Shown: positions 36,730 to 46,182 of the stretch, in pieces
How positions within the stretch are numbered: the stretch's first letter is position 1
Layout: the number at the start of each line of letters is the position of its first letter
From: CAILZL01 sp963791615
GTDB taxonomy: Bacteria > Pseudomonadota > Gammaproteobacteria > Steroidobacterales > Steroidobacteraceae
Assembly: GCA_963791615.1 (NCBI GenBank)
Contig: CAWBTE010000005.1
Coordinates: forward strand, 558,001-622,000
Length of the DNA: 64,000 nucleotides
Reading direction: 5' to 3'
The notes under the pieces: model-generated
Seen by the model: only the letters and a program-made list of their open reading frames with translations
The model's database searches: none
What the model was told of the DNA's origin: nothing
Translations under genes and position numbers: made by a program

Positions 36730-38199
36730 TCACCTGCCCGTGCTCTGCCCGTCCGCACCGATGCGGATCACGCCGACGTTGTTCTCGATCGTGATCCTGG
36801 TCCCGAAAGGTTTGGAGTACTCCTGCACTGCCTTGAGAATGCGTTGCGCGACTTCCGGACTGGGCGTGGTTGGAATGCCGTTGCGCGACAGGGGCCGGCT
36901 CATGCCGCCCAAATCAGCCGGGTAAAGCCGCACTTCGGTGAGCCGACCCTTGTCGAAATGGCTGGTGGTCAGGAGCACATCCTGCGTGGCGTGAAAATCT
37001 CCTGATGGCCGTCGGGCAGCGCTGGCAAGCGCATCCTCCGCCTCGACTTCGATGCCTGACTGGAACACGAAATTTGACAGGCCGTAGAACACCGGCTTGC
37101 CCTTGTAGATCTCCACGCCACGCAGCGAATGCACACCATGTGCAACAAACAGGTCGGCGCCATTATCGACACTGTCATGCGCCAGCTTGATCAGGAAATC
37201 CGGCGTACCGTTATCCCAGCCTTCGCGCATGCCGATGGCCTCGCCGGCAACAATGTTCCGGAAGTCACTGACCTGATGCACGTGAATCGAGGCGATCATG
37301 AAGTCCGACACCACCTTGCCATTGCGGAGGCTGTGCAGGATGTCCCGCGCATCATTCGAATCCATCTGGTAATGAAGGGTTCCCACATCAGTTCCGGCTT
37401 CGTACCACTCGCCAAAAAAACGGAACCGCTCGGGTGTGCCACCGCTGGCAGGACGCAGGACATTGACCCGCTCTCCGTATACGGAGCTGGCGATGTCCTT
37501 GAGCGACTGAATTTGTTCAGGCTTGATCACGCGATGTGTGGTCAGATGCAACGGGTTCATACCGGGCGCGCCACCGTGATCACCTTCGCGGTAAGTTGCT
37601 TCGGCTTTCGCATACATGCGACCGTAGCTGCCGACATCATCCAGCGAAAACATGCTGACCAGCCCGACACGACCCTTCGGCGTTTCCCGGTAACGCGGCG
37701 CCCGGGCTGCCTGCAGGTTCCGGCCAGTACCAGCGTGCGTAATACCCAGCTTGTCGAGCGTATCGTCGGTGGAAATCATGCCCATCACGCCGCCGTCAAA
37801 AGTGTGATTGTTGGCGCGGCTCATCATGGTGATGCCCATGGCCTTGAGCGACTCGCCCATTTCGAGCGGCGCCTGAGTGCCGTCAATCGGGCCATCAAAA
37901 TGCCGGAAATCAACCAGACTGGATTCCATGTTGCCGAAGCCCACATCTGCTTTCCGGATCAGTTCGGTCAGTTTCTGGAAGCCCGGCTCCTCACGATTGA
38001 GCGGCAGTGGCATGAGTATGTCGCCCACTGCAGCAACCGTGAACGGCGCGGTGATTTTCATCACTATCTCGGCCTTCGGATCCCGAGCCGCCTGCCCCCA
38101 GGCACAAACCGTCCATAACAGGCTGACTCCACACACCAGTGCCGCTGACAACAGCCTCTGGCGCAGCCAGTCAGTATCTGCCCGATTGATCGACATCAT
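36730..38199 (-). CDS. CapA/PgsA-type metallophosphatase-like exported protein
   Basis: A 489-residue protein with a signal peptide (LLSAALVCGVSLLWTVCAWGQA) and the PGA_cap fold of CapA/YwtB. Visible motifs are AAVGDILMPLPLNR, GFGNMESSLVD, ITMMSRANNHTFDGG and FVAHGVHSLRGVEIYKGKPVFYGLSNFVFQ, which supply the metal-binding Asp, Asn and His set. Family members are tied to poly-gamma-glutamate capsule, but no capsule genes are here, so the substrate is unknown. It follows the fused DUF6152 gene convergently. The start at 38199 is preceded by GGAGGGG; a second ATG is adjacent. Confidence 0.8.
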   Translation of the reverse strand: MMSINRADTDWLRQRLLSAALVCGVSLLWTVCAWGQAARDPKAEIVMKITAPFTVAAVGDILMPLPLNREEPGFQKLTELIRKADVGFGNMESSLVDFRHFDGPIDGTQAPLEMGESLKAMGITMMSRANNHTFDGGVMGMISTDDTLDKLGITHAGTGRNLQAARAPRYRETPKGRVGLVSMFSLDDVGSYGRMYAKAEATYREGDHGGAPGMNPLHLTTHRVIKPEQIQSLKDIASSVYGERVNVLRPASGGTPERFRFFGEWYEAGTDVGTLHYQMDSNDARDILHSLRNGKVVSDFMIASIHVHQVSDFRNIVAGEAIGMREGWDNGTPDFLIKLAHDSVDNGADLFVAHGVHSLRGVEIYKGKPVFYGLSNFVFQSGIEVEAEDALASAARRPSGDFHATQDVLLTTSHFDKGRLTEVRLYPADLGGMSRPLSRNGIPTTPSPEVAQRILKAVQEYSKPFGTRITIENNVGVIRIGADGQSTGR

Positions 38200-38492
38200 T
38201 TTCCCCTCCAGCAGCAGTTCGTGTTCTGCATCAGATGCCAGGCACCAGATGCTTTCCTGACAATTAACCTACGTGCGGATTATGCATCGCCGCGCCGAGG
38301 AAACGCAGCCTCTGCGAGGAATGGTACCGGTAAGTTACTGCGCAGGCATTACCTGGCAGCAGAGGATGAAAGCCACGATCATCATGACGCCAGATAAATA
38401 CCTGAGCTGGTTTCGGCTGGACAGGACGTTTATTCTCGCTGTCCATCCCCCTCTCCAATGCACCGCCCGGTAACAGATCTAAGGAGTCGCTC
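38200..38492. other. Divergent gap between the CapA-like and DUF3617 genes
   Basis: About 290 bases with no recognised gene, RNA or repeat. It should carry promoters for both divergent neighbours. Short open frames here have no family likeness. Confidence 0.4.
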
Positions 38493-39413
38493 ATGAAAAC
38501 TGCTGCTCACACAACAATGGTTGGCGTTCTGCTGTGTCTGGCATGTCTGTCGTTAGCAATGGCAGCCACGAAGACGGTACCCGGCGAAAAGTGGCAGCAG
38601 AAAATCACGGTGCAGATGCAGGGAATGAGTATGCCGATGGGCTCCACCGAAGTGTGCGTGCCGGTGGGCAAGGCGAGTGCGGATCTCTTCAAGCCCGACA
38701 AGAACTGCGCGGTCAGCAACCTCCGCCAGTCGGGCAACAAGTTCAGTGCCGACATCAAGTGCACAGGCGCCGATGCGATGGAAGGCAGCATGGAGCAGAT
38801 CATTGAAGGCAATCACATGACGGGCACAGCCCGCATGCGCAGCGCGGAAGGTGAGATGCAGATCAAGATGGACTCGGTGAAAGGTGGCGCCTGTCAGGCC
38901 ATCGATACGGATGCGATGGTGGCTGATGCCAGGGCGCAGGTCGCTGCCGCGCCCAAGGTGGATCTCTGCGCCAGCTCGCTGAGCAACCTGAAGGGCAAGC
39001 CGGAGAATGCCTCCATGATGGCAATACTGTTCCTCGTCGAGGGCGGCCAGTGTGTTACCAGACCAGCCAACGCCGAGGTCTGCGCCGCCATCCAGACACG
39101 CGCAGGCTTTACCAGTCTGGTCAACGCCGAGAAGACACCCAGCGCCGACTTTCCATCGCGTGATCTCACTGCCAGAAGCGTAGCTGCCTGCAACCTCGGC
39201 TCAGGCAAGGCGGGCGTCGATACCCTGCGTGCCAAACTGGTGAGCGCAGCCGAGGCCGCAGGTGATGCGGGCTTTCTCGAAGCCCATGCGCCAGCGCGCC
39301 TGAAACAGATCGCCCGCACGGAGTGTGTGTTGAAGGGCGAGATGTATGCTGGCCGTACCGCGAAGTGGGATCAATTCTGCGATTCCAACTTTGCTGAAGA
39401 GGCGCGGCATTAA
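38493..39413 (+). CDS. DUF3617-like exported protein
   Basis: A 306-residue exported protein with a signal peptide ending near residue 25 (LSLAMAATK). The N-terminal half has the DUF3617 pattern, GEKWQQKITVQMQGMSMPMGSTEVCVP and CAVSNLRQSGNKFSADIKC...MEGSMEQIIEGNHMTGTARMRS, with four paired cysteines. The C-terminal half is alpha-helical with further cysteines (CASSLSNLKG, CVTRPANAEVCAAIQ, CVLKGEMYAGR). The family is widespread in Proteobacteria and uncharacterised. The start has a good AAGGAG Shine-Dalgarno. It converges with ccmI. Confidence 0.75.
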   Translation: MKTAAHTTMVGVLLCLACLSLAMAATKTVPGEKWQQKITVQMQGMSMPMGSTEVCVPVGKASADLFKPDKNCAVSNLRQSGNKFSADIKCTGADAMEGSMEQIIEGNHMTGTARMRSAEGEMQIKMDSVKGGACQAIDTDAMVADARAQVAAAPKVDLCASSLSNLKGKPENASMMAILFLVEGGQCVTRPANAEVCAAIQTRAGFTSLVNAEKTPSADFPSRDLTARSVAACNLGSGKAGVDTLRAKLVSAAEAAGDAGFLEAHAPARLKQIARTECVLKGEMYAGRTAKWDQFCDSNFAEEARH

Positions 39414-39450
39414 ACGCGAATTGCAGTTACCTGCAAGAGCTACTTTGGCA

Positions 39451-40686
39451 TCACGGTCTGACGTGACTGATCTTCAGTGTGACGCGGGGGCCGTTGCGGG
39501 TTGCTACCGTTACAGCATTGGCTTGCAGATCACCTCGACTGGCGGTGGCTTGACCACTGCGCGACAGGCGCGCTTCCAGCTTCACCTGGGGATACAGGGA
39601 CAGCTTGCGGGCAGGCATCATGGCGTTACTGTCGTCCAGCACAAACTTCACCGGCCAGCTGCCAACACTGGCGCGATAAGCAGCCACGGGGGCGGGCGAA
39701 TCATCGGCTTTGGCATAAATGAACAGCGTCATGTCGGGTGTCACCTGCGCCTGTACAGCGGGATCAAGTTCCACCGTACCTTGCACTTGCGCGATTGCTT
39801 GAGTTACAGCTGGTTGGGTCACGGTGTTGCCGCTCAAACGTGCATCCTCCGCCAGATTGGCGTCGATCACGGCCAGATCAGGCGAGCCGCCAGGTAGCAC
39901 CGCACGTAATTGCTTCCACACCGTTACGGCATCGGCATGACGACTTTCTGCATGCGCCACACTGGCTTTCAACCACAGCGCCTGCGTATGTTTCGGATCA
40001 AGGCGTAACGCGGCTCCAATCGCCCGACTCACTTCCGCATCAGACAGGGAATTCAACGTGGCGCATACATCAGCGTAATCGGCCCAGGTATCTGCATCCA
40101 TAGCACGCAACTCGATCACCTTTTCGTAAGCCTGTCGAGCCGGTGCGAACTGTCGTGCGCTGCGCTGCAGCTGGGCTATGGCACGCCACGCCGAGGCATT
40201 ACCAGGCTGGGCGATAACCAGCTGCTCATAGCGTTGCAGGATTGCAGTGTCATCCTCACCTGTTTGTGGACTTGCCTGCTTGCCAGCGCCCGTCTTGAGC
40301 TGATGTTGTTTGGCCAGTTGCGCTGCGGCGGTATCCCCCAGGAACTCATAGGTCTGCGCCAGTAATTCCCAATCGCCATCGCTGCCGGTTCCGGCCGCCA
40401 GTTTGGCCGCCAGCTTGTTGGCGGCCTCTTCCAGCGAGCCCGGTGTGGCATCACCTGTTGTGGCGTGTGCCACGACTTCTGCTACAGGCGTATCTGTAGC
40501 CATCAACTGCTTGCTGCCGCCAACCCAGTAGTAAACCCCGAAGCACAGCAACACCAGGAATGTGGGTGCGCCAATAGCCCACGCACGTTCGCTTGCGCGC
40601 CACAGGTGTATGGCGAGGAAAGCCACCGCTATGCCTGCCATGAAGCCGGCGGTTGCCCAGAAGAATTCAAGGTTGTGCTGGATCAC
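39451..40686 (-). CDS. ccmI: c-type cytochrome biogenesis protein CcmI (CycH)
   Basis: The apocytochrome c chaperone of the Ccm system I. It has two N-terminal membrane helices (about residues 10-28 and 38-55), a long periplasmic region with tetratricopeptide-like repeats (ASAWRAIAQLQRSARQFAPARQAYEKVIEL, HTQALWLKASVAHAESRHADAVTVWKQL) and the C-terminal domain with DDSNAMMPARKLSLYPQVKLEARLSRSG that binds apocytochrome. The 411-residue length fits. The rest of the ccm cluster is not nearby, but the decaheme cytochrome divergent from it depends on this pathway. Confidence 0.85.
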   Translation of the reverse strand: MIQHNLEFFWATAGFMAGIAVAFLAIHLWRASERAWAIGAPTFLVLLCFGVYYWVGGSKQLMATDTPVAEVVAHATTGDATPGSLEEAANKLAAKLAAGTGSDGDWELLAQTYEFLGDTAAAQLAKQHQLKTGAGKQASPQTGEDDTAILQRYEQLVIAQPGNASAWRAIAQLQRSARQFAPARQAYEKVIELRAMDADTWADYADVCATLNSLSDAEVSRAIGAALRLDPKHTQALWLKASVAHAESRHADAVTVWKQLRAVLPGGSPDLAVIDANLAEDARLSGNTVTQPAVTQAIAQVQGTVELDPAVQAQVTPDMTLFIYAKADDSPAPVAAYRASVGSWPVKFVLDDSNAMMPARKLSLYPQVKLEARLSRSGQATASRGDLQANAVTVATRNGPRVTLKISHVRP

Positions 40687-40970
40687 GAATGCTTACCTGC
40701 GCAGTGGATGGGTGGACAAAGCATCACACCCGCTCTCTGAATACAGGGTCAGTGACTGGCGGCGCAAGAGGCGACGACAAATTTTCCCGTCATGAAAAAT
40801 ATTTCGTCTTTGTTTGAACCGATCGCTTCGCTGTGGGTACTCAGGCTCTGAACAACCGTTAATCCGGCAGTCAATCGGTAATTGAGCCGGGCATGCCTGC
40901 ACAAATCAGGTGTATCAGCTTGGAAGGGAGTTGCGTCGCTATCCGGAGCGCAACCAAAGGGGCAATAAAA
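40687..40970. other. Divergent control region between ccmI and the decaheme cytochrome
   Basis: 284 bases with no recognised gene. It contains an imperfect palindrome TCAAT-CGGTA-ATTGA at 40871-40885, a possible regulator site for the conduit genes. It does not match the FNR or Crp consensus. The decaheme ribosome site AAAGGGG is at 40956-40962. Confidence 0.4.
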
Positions 40971-41963
40971 ATGACAAACAGCACTGTCCACAGGGCTGGT
41001 AGGAAAATCGCCATGACACGGCCCAGGCTTTCGGCGCCGATGTTGCTGGCGACTTGGTTACTCACCCTGCTGCTGAGCCCGTTAAGTATGGCGCAGACCC
41101 CCCAAGCTGTTTCGGAAGCAGCCACCTTTGTCGGTGAAAAGGTCTGCACTGCCTGCCACAGTCAGGAGAATCGTCACTTCACTGAAACCCTGCATGCCAA
41201 AGCGTTTCGACTCAATCCACGCAATGCAAATGAAGAGCGCGTCTGCGAGGCCTGCCATGGCCCGGGCTCACTGCACGTACAGGACACGAAGAACAAGAGC
41301 GCGCTGATTGGTTTCACCAAGGGCTGGGGTACGCCGGTAGCCAAACAGAATCAGCAATGTCTGGGCTGCCATACCGGCGGCAGTCAATTGCACTGGACGG
41401 GCTCGGTTCACTCGCGAAATCAACTGAGCTGTGCGGATTGCCACAATCCAATGGAGAAAAACTCTGTCAACGGCTTGTTGGCTAAAAGCACCATCAACGA
41501 CACCTGCGAATCCTGTCATCAGCAGCAGCGCAACGAATTCAACAAGCGTTCTCACATGCCCTTGCACGAAGGCAAGATGACCTGCGTGGATTGTCACAAC
41601 CCGCACGGTAGCGCCACCAAGCCTTTGTTGAAGGCCGAGAGCACCAATGCGCTGTGTTACACCTGCCATGCAGAGAAGCGCGGCCCGTTCCTGTGGGAGC
41701 ACGGACCAGTGCGTGAGAACTGTGCCAATTGCCATACCCCACATGGCTCGAATCACGACAAGTTGCTGGTGGCCGAGCGGCCCTTCCTGTGCCAGCAGTG
41801 TCATAACTTGTCGTTCGGCCACAATTCGCCCCTGTATCGGGCTGATCAGCTCGCAACAGCCGGGCTCGGCACCAACCCGCGTTTGCCGGGTCGAGCCTGC
41901 CAGAATTGCCACAGCCAAGTTCACGGCAGCAATCATCCTGCCGGTGCGCGTTTCCAACGCTAG
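40971..41963 (+). CDS. Decaheme c-type cytochrome of the DmsE/MtrA family
   Basis: A periplasmic decaheme cytochrome of 330 residues. The signal region is around residues 23-42 (LLATWLLTLLLSPLSMAQ). Ten CxxCH haem sites follow: CTACH, CEACH, CLGCH, CADCH, CESCH, CVDCH, CYTCH, CANCH, CQQCH and CQNCH, the MtrA/MtrD/DmsE/PioA count. The family carries electrons across the periplasm and into an MtrB-type barrel, which is the next gene. The ATG at 40971 has AAAGGGG 8 nt upstream; a second ATG at 41013 is possible. Whether it reduces a solid, DMSO or oxidises Fe(II) cannot be read from sequence. Confidence 0.9.
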   Translation: MTNSTVHRAGRKIAMTRPRLSAPMLLATWLLTLLLSPLSMAQTPQAVSEAATFVGEKVCTACHSQENRHFTETLHAKAFRLNPRNANEERVCEACHGPGSLHVQDTKNKSALIGFTKGWGTPVAKQNQQCLGCHTGGSQLHWTGSVHSRNQLSCADCHNPMEKNSVNGLLAKSTINDTCESCHQQQRNEFNKRSHMPLHEGKMTCVDCHNPHGSATKPLLKAESTNALCYTCHAEKRGPFLWEHGPVRENCANCHTPHGSNHDKLLVAERPFLCQQCHNLSFGHNSPLYRADQLATAGLGTNPRLPGRACQNCHSQVHGSNHPAGARFQR

Positions 41964-41972
41964 GAGCAACCC

Positions 41973-44711
41973 ATGAATACTCAATGGAATCGACACACTG
42001 TTTTGCGCACTGGGTTACATACCGGGCTGCTCACCAGCTGGACGGCTGTGCTGGGCTGCTTGCTGCCCCTTATCGTCGGCACCGCACAGGCCAACTCCGG
42101 CTATGGCGTGGATACCTCGCAAGGCAACGCCCTGAATCCGGCAGGTACGCCCAGCACCCGGGCGAAAGATCCGGATGGATTGGGAATCCAGGAATACTCG
42201 CGCACACCCACCGGTTTTCTGGTGCTACGTCCATATGAGTTAGTTGAACCCAGACCGTTGTCCAAGGATTGGACGCTCAGTGGCTGGGTAGAGGCTGGCG
42301 GGTTGAGCGTCCTCGGGGACGAAGATGTCGCCAAATTTCGCGAGTACAAGGATCTGAGTCGCGGCGCGTACCTGAACAGCTTTGGCGTGCAACTGGAAAA
42401 ACCGACCACTGCTTTTTTCATTGACTTGAATGGCGGCGGCACGGGCTACAACGATCAGTTCGCCAGCTTCAACATCGGCAAGTACAACGCATGGCGCCTC
42501 AGTACTTTCTACAAAGAGACTCCCCATGTGTTCACCAGCAGCTACCGCTCCTTGTGGAACAATGTGGGTAGTTCCTATCTGTCGCTCAGATCGTTGCCGC
42601 CGGGTGGCACCGCGAATGCCGCGACAACGGATATCAATATTGGCAATGCTGCAACGCTGACGCCGTATTCGACGCTGCAACTGGTGCGCGAGAAAGGTGG
42701 CGTAAAGCTGGAGATGCGTCCAGCTGATCACTGGAGACTGTTCGCCAGTTACAGCAGCGAGCAACGCGAGGGTGCGCGACCGTTCGGCATGGTCAGCGCC
42801 GGCGGTGGCGGTACTGGCGGTGTGGAAGTTCCCGAATCGATCAATTATCTCACCAACGACGTGCTGGCCGGCCTGCAGTACTCGAACAAGCTCACCAGTA
42901 TCAATGTGACGCTCAACGCTTCGATGTTCCGCAACCGCATCAATACTCTGACCATTGAAAATCCGCTGTTCCTTGCCGCTGCCAACAACATAACGGCGTT
43001 TCCGCGAGCAGTATTCGACCTGTACCCGGACAACGATTTCTTCAACGCCAAGCTGGAGTACGCCCGCGCGCTGCCCAATTTGTGGAACGGCAATTTCACG
43101 CTACTGGCCTCGACCAGCAGCTCGCGCCAGGATGACAACCTGATCGCCGCTACACCTTATACCGGCGCCGTGGTCAACGGCGCTACCGGTGGCAACTGGG
43201 ACGCCAGTTCGTCGCTGTACAGGCAAAGTGCGGGAGCCAAGATCAACACCAAGTTGGTCGACAGCACCCTGTCGCTACATCCTGGTGACCGGTTTGATTT
43301 GCGTGCCAAGGTGCGTTTGTACCAGACCCGCAACGACCTGGATTATCTGGCCTGTAATCCCCTGACTGGTCAGTGGGGACGGCTGATCAACGATGGCTCC
43401 GCCGCAGTGGCGGTCAACACGGCCCAATACTTGGCCGGAAATGTCCGCTGCAACATCGATGCAACGGCTGCGCTGGGCGTGGTGCCCAGCGCTGGCAATA
43501 TCAATCTGCGCAGCATCCCGTACCAGTACACGCAGCGCAACTACGCACTTGATGGCGATCTGCAGATCGGGCGGGCCAGCAATATCAATCTCAGTGTTGA
43601 GCGCGAGGAATATGCCCGTGACTATAGTGAGCGCAAAGAAACCGACGAAAACAAGTTAAAGCTGACGTACGTCAATCGCGCCTTCGGTTTTGGCACCTTG
43701 CGCTTGTCGGCCGAGTCGGGGCAGCGGCGTGGCTCAACCTACAATCCGGAGGCCTTTGCTGGCTTCTACAGCAGTTCGTTGGGACCATTGCCCACCGCTG
43801 CCGGCACCAACGTCAGTACTTGGGTTCGCACCAACGACCTGCATCGCAAGTACGACGTGGCTGAACGCGATCAGAAGATTCTCAACGCGCGTTTCAATTT
43901 CATGCTGGGTGAGAGTATTGATGTGGCTGCCACCGTGCAGGCCAAGGATATCGAGTATCCCGATGCCGCCTACGGTCGCAAGGACCAGCGCCTGAACAGC
44001 GCCAGCCTGGACGTGAACTGGCAGCCGCTGGACAACTTCAGCCTGTACGGCAACTACAGCTATCAGGCTGGCCGCATGGAGCAAGCGGGTTTGCAGAACA
44101 TCGGCAACAACTGCGTCATCGGCACCACTTACTACTTCCTCAGCAACGGTGTGGTGCAGACCACGCCCATCTCGGCAACGCAGATTACAGCGGGCCTGAC
44201 CCAGGTGGGCAGCAGCGCTGTGTCGGCCGGCAACTTCGTCTCGGTGTGCAGCACCGTTGGGCCGCTCAATCCACTGCATCCCGCCGCGCGTACCTGGACC
44301 GTCAGCCATCGTGACCGCAACCACACAGTCAATATCGGCGGCAATTACAACTTTACCCGCGCCCGGTTGTACGCAAATTACACCTTGACGCGCGGTAGCA
44401 GCGCAGTTGGCTATACCTACAACGCCGATGCCCTGGGCATTACTCCGGCGCAGGCGGCGCTGGCCGGCTCCGGCTTCCCGGACATGACGGATCGGCGTAG
44501 CACCATCGAGTCCAATCTGGTGATTCCCTTCAACCCAAGGCTGTCCATGCGGCTGTTCTATATGCATGAGGCGGGTCGGATCCGTGACTGGCATTACAAC
44601 GGGATCGCCGATAACCCCACGCCCAGCAACACTCAGATGACCTTCCTGGATTCCGGGCCGCAGGACTATAGCGCCAGCGTCGTCGGTGTGTTCTTTACCG
44701 TGAGGTTGTAA
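41973..44711 (+). CDS. MtrB/PioB family outer-membrane beta-barrel
   Basis: A 912-residue outer-membrane barrel that in characterised systems sheathes the decaheme cytochrome so electrons cross the membrane. It has a signal peptide ending near residue 35 (VGTAQANS) and a mature part of alternating strands with the family features WTLSGWVEAGGLSVLGDEDVAKFREYKDLSRGAYLNSFGVQLE, TAFFIDLNGGGTGYNDQ, and a terminal strand ending VVGVFFTVRL. It is longer than Shewanella MtrB (about 700), nearer PioB/MtoB size. I see no CxxC in the early mature region. It starts 9 nt after the cytochrome gene. No outer-surface cytochrome (MtrC/OmcA) is present. Confidence 0.88.
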   Translation: MNTQWNRHTVLRTGLHTGLLTSWTAVLGCLLPLIVGTAQANSGYGVDTSQGNALNPAGTPSTRAKDPDGLGIQEYSRTPTGFLVLRPYELVEPRPLSKDWTLSGWVEAGGLSVLGDEDVAKFREYKDLSRGAYLNSFGVQLEKPTTAFFIDLNGGGTGYNDQFASFNIGKYNAWRLSTFYKETPHVFTSSYRSLWNNVGSSYLSLRSLPPGGTANAATTDINIGNAATLTPYSTLQLVREKGGVKLEMRPADHWRLFASYSSEQREGARPFGMVSAGGGGTGGVEVPESINYLTNDVLAGLQYSNKLTSINVTLNASMFRNRINTLTIENPLFLAAANNITAFPRAVFDLYPDNDFFNAKLEYARALPNLWNGNFTLLASTSSSRQDDNLIAATPYTGAVVNGATGGNWDASSSLYRQSAGAKINTKLVDSTLSLHPGDRFDLRAKVRLYQTRNDLDYLACNPLTGQWGRLINDGSAAVAVNTAQYLAGNVRCNIDATAALGVVPSAGNINLRSIPYQYTQRNYALDGDLQIGRASNINLSVEREEYARDYSERKETDENKLKLTYVNRAFGFGTLRLSAESGQRRGSTYNPEAFAGFYSSSLGPLPTAAGTNVSTWVRTNDLHRKYDVAERDQKILNARFNFMLGESIDVAATVQAKDIEYPDAAYGRKDQRLNSASLDVNWQPLDNFSLYGNYSYQAGRMEQAGLQNIGNNCVIGTTYYFLSNGVVQTTPISATQITAGLTQVGSSAVSAGNFVSVCSTVGPLNPLHPAARTWTVSHRDRNHTVNIGGNYNFTRARLYANYTLTRGSSAVGYTYNADALGITPAQAALAGSGFPDMTDRRSTIESNLVIPFNPRLSMRLFYMHEAGRIRDWHYNGIADNPTPSNTQMTFLDSGPQDYSASVVGVFFTVRL

Positions 44712-44714
44712 CCC

Positions 44715-45299
44715 GTGCGGGGTCGGCTGCTTACAGCCTGTCTGTTGCTGTGCCAATGGCCGGTCCACGCGGCAACAGATACCAAAACGCTCGCCAGCAC
44801 GGTGTGTGTGGCCTGTCATGGCGTGGACGGCAATGGCATCGCTGCCGCCTTCCCCAAGCTGGCGGGACAGCAACCGGAGTACCTGCTCAAGCAAATGACC
44901 GACTTCCTGGGCGGCAAGCGCAAGAACGATGTGATGACACCGTTTCTGCCGGCGCTCAAAGCGGCCAACCTGAAAGAAGTGGCGCAATACTACAGCGCGC
45001 TCCCGTCCAGCCAGGCCGCGAACAGCACTGGCCAATCAGAAGCGGGCAAGCAGGTGTACAACAACGGCAACATCGCCAATGGCGTACCGGGCTGTGTGGG
45101 TTGTCATGGCCCGGGTGGCCAGGGCGTGGAGCTGAATGCCCGGTTGGCCGGACAGTATCAAACCTACCTGATCGAGCAGATCAAGGCCTTCAAGAGCGGC
45201 GCGCGCAATAACGACAAGGCGCGCGTGATGCGTAATGCGGTGGTGAATCTCAGCGAGGCTGAAATCAACGCCGTGGCGGAGTATCTCGTTACGCAATAG
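44715..45299 (+). CDS. Diheme cytochrome c4-like protein
   Basis: A 194-residue exported diheme cytochrome. The GTG start at 44715 lies 3 nt after the barrel gene. After a signal (LLTACLLLCQWPVHAA), two similar halves each hold a haem site, CVACH (about residue 31) and CVGCH (about 124), with KLAGQQPEYLLKQM and RLAGQYQTYLIEQIKAFKSG as the paired c4 motifs and methionine ligands downstream of each. Cytochrome c4 passes electrons to terminal oxidases or other redox partners, so here it may link the decaheme conduit to the periplasmic pool. Confidence 0.88.
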   Translation: MRGRLLTACLLLCQWPVHAATDTKTLASTVCVACHGVDGNGIAAAFPKLAGQQPEYLLKQMTDFLGGKRKNDVMTPFLPALKAANLKEVAQYYSALPSSQAANSTGQSEAGKQVYNNGNIANGVPGCVGCHGPGGQGVELNARLAGQYQTYLIEQIKAFKSGARNNDKARVMRNAVVNLSEAEINAVAEYLVTQ

Positions 45300-45373
45300 T
45301 TGGCAAGCTGCATCAACCCGCAATCCCGGGTAATATCGGTGGGACATAAGAAGCCCAAAGCCCACCGGAAGCC

Positions 45374-46117
45374 ATGTTACGCACGGAATGTTGTTCGCGT
45401 TGCTCCGCCTTGCAACGCAGTGTCGGTAGTCTGTTGCTGAGTTTGTTCGCCGCCAGTACCTGTTTAGCGGGATCGCTGGGCGGCAGCATCACGGCCAGTG
45501 CCGATTATGTATATCGCGGCGTATCGCAAACCCGCAATGAAGCAGCGCTGCAACTGGATTTGCATTTCCAGTCCGATGATAACTGGGTATTGGGCGCCTG
45601 GGCATCGCCCGTGCAGCCGCGGGAACAGCAATATGCCACCGAGCTGAATCTGTACACGCTATGGCATCGACACCTGGCTGGCGGCGTGAGCGCCAGCATC
45701 GGCGCCACCTATTACAGCATTGTTAATGATCCACGCATCGTGCCTTACAACTACCTGGAATTGAATGCCGGGATCAACTGGCGTGAGCGATTGATGTTGA
45801 CGGCTGCCTTCGCTCCTGAAGTCACGTTGGCTTCCCGAACCACCGGACCTGTCCCCGACCAGCAGGCCTACACCCTTGAACTGACCGGCAACCAGCCGCT
45901 GCCCGGGAAGCTGTTGCTGCAGGCAGGTGTGGGTTATTTTGCCGCCATCGATTTACGCCACAGCGGCTATGCCTATGGCAGCAGCAGCCTGACACGCCAG
46001 TTCGGCCGCCTGCATACGGCGTTATCTTATTTCTGGGTGCAGGATGTGCTGCACCGTCCCTATATGGCCGGCCCGGCGGGCAGTCCGTGGGTGGTGACTG
46101 CGACTTGGACGTTTTAG
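45374..46117 (+). CDS. TorF-like putative porin (TIGR02001-type)
   Basis: A 247-residue outer-membrane protein with a signal peptide (LLSLFAASTCLAGS) and a barrel that begins GGSITASADYVYRGVSQTRNEAALQLDLHF, the start of the TIGR02001/TorF family, and ends in an aromatic strand VTATWTF. Intermediate strands alternate with short turns. The family was first noted in a Shewanella tor context and its transport role is unproven. It follows the conduit genes by 75 nt on the same strand. Confidence 0.8.
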   Translation: MLRTECCSRCSALQRSVGSLLLSLFAASTCLAGSLGGSITASADYVYRGVSQTRNEAALQLDLHFQSDDNWVLGAWASPVQPREQQYATELNLYTLWHRHLAGGVSASIGATYYSIVNDPRIVPYNYLELNAGINWRERLMLTAAFAPEVTLASRTTGPVPDQQAYTLELTGNQPLPGKLLLQAGVGYFAAIDLRHSGYAYGSSSLTRQFGRLHTALSYFWVQDVLHRPYMAGPAGSPWVVTATWTF

Positions 46118-46128
46118 TGAGCGTACAC

Positions 46129-46156
46129 TGAACCACCTTTGCAGTTAAGGGTACTC
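46129..46156 (+). promoter_or_regulatory. Possible ECF-type promoter before the sigma factor gene
   Basis: TGAACC at 46129-46134 resembles the GAAC -35 core of ECF promoters, with GTACTC at 46151-46156 about 16 nt on as a possible -10. If used by the sigma factor just downstream, the locus would autoregulate. The match is weak and a single instance. Confidence 0.3.
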
Positions 46157-46182
46157 ACACACACTACTTCTGGAGCATCTGA

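Noticed and set aside
37129..38118. Plus-strand open frame of 329 codons opposite the CapA-like gene
   Set aside because: The minus-strand CapA-type motifs are clear; the antisense frame has no domain likeness or ribosome site.
36730..38199. Capsule (poly-gamma-glutamate) synthesis locus
   Set aside because: Only the CapA-like gene is present; no CapB/CapC ligase genes flank it, so a capsule pathway is not supported.
43734..45035. Minus-strand open frame of 433 codons opposite the MtrB barrel and diheme cytochrome
   Set aside because: It spans two well-supported plus-strand genes with signal peptides and haem motifs; its own sequence is repetitive His/Gly/Ala without family match.
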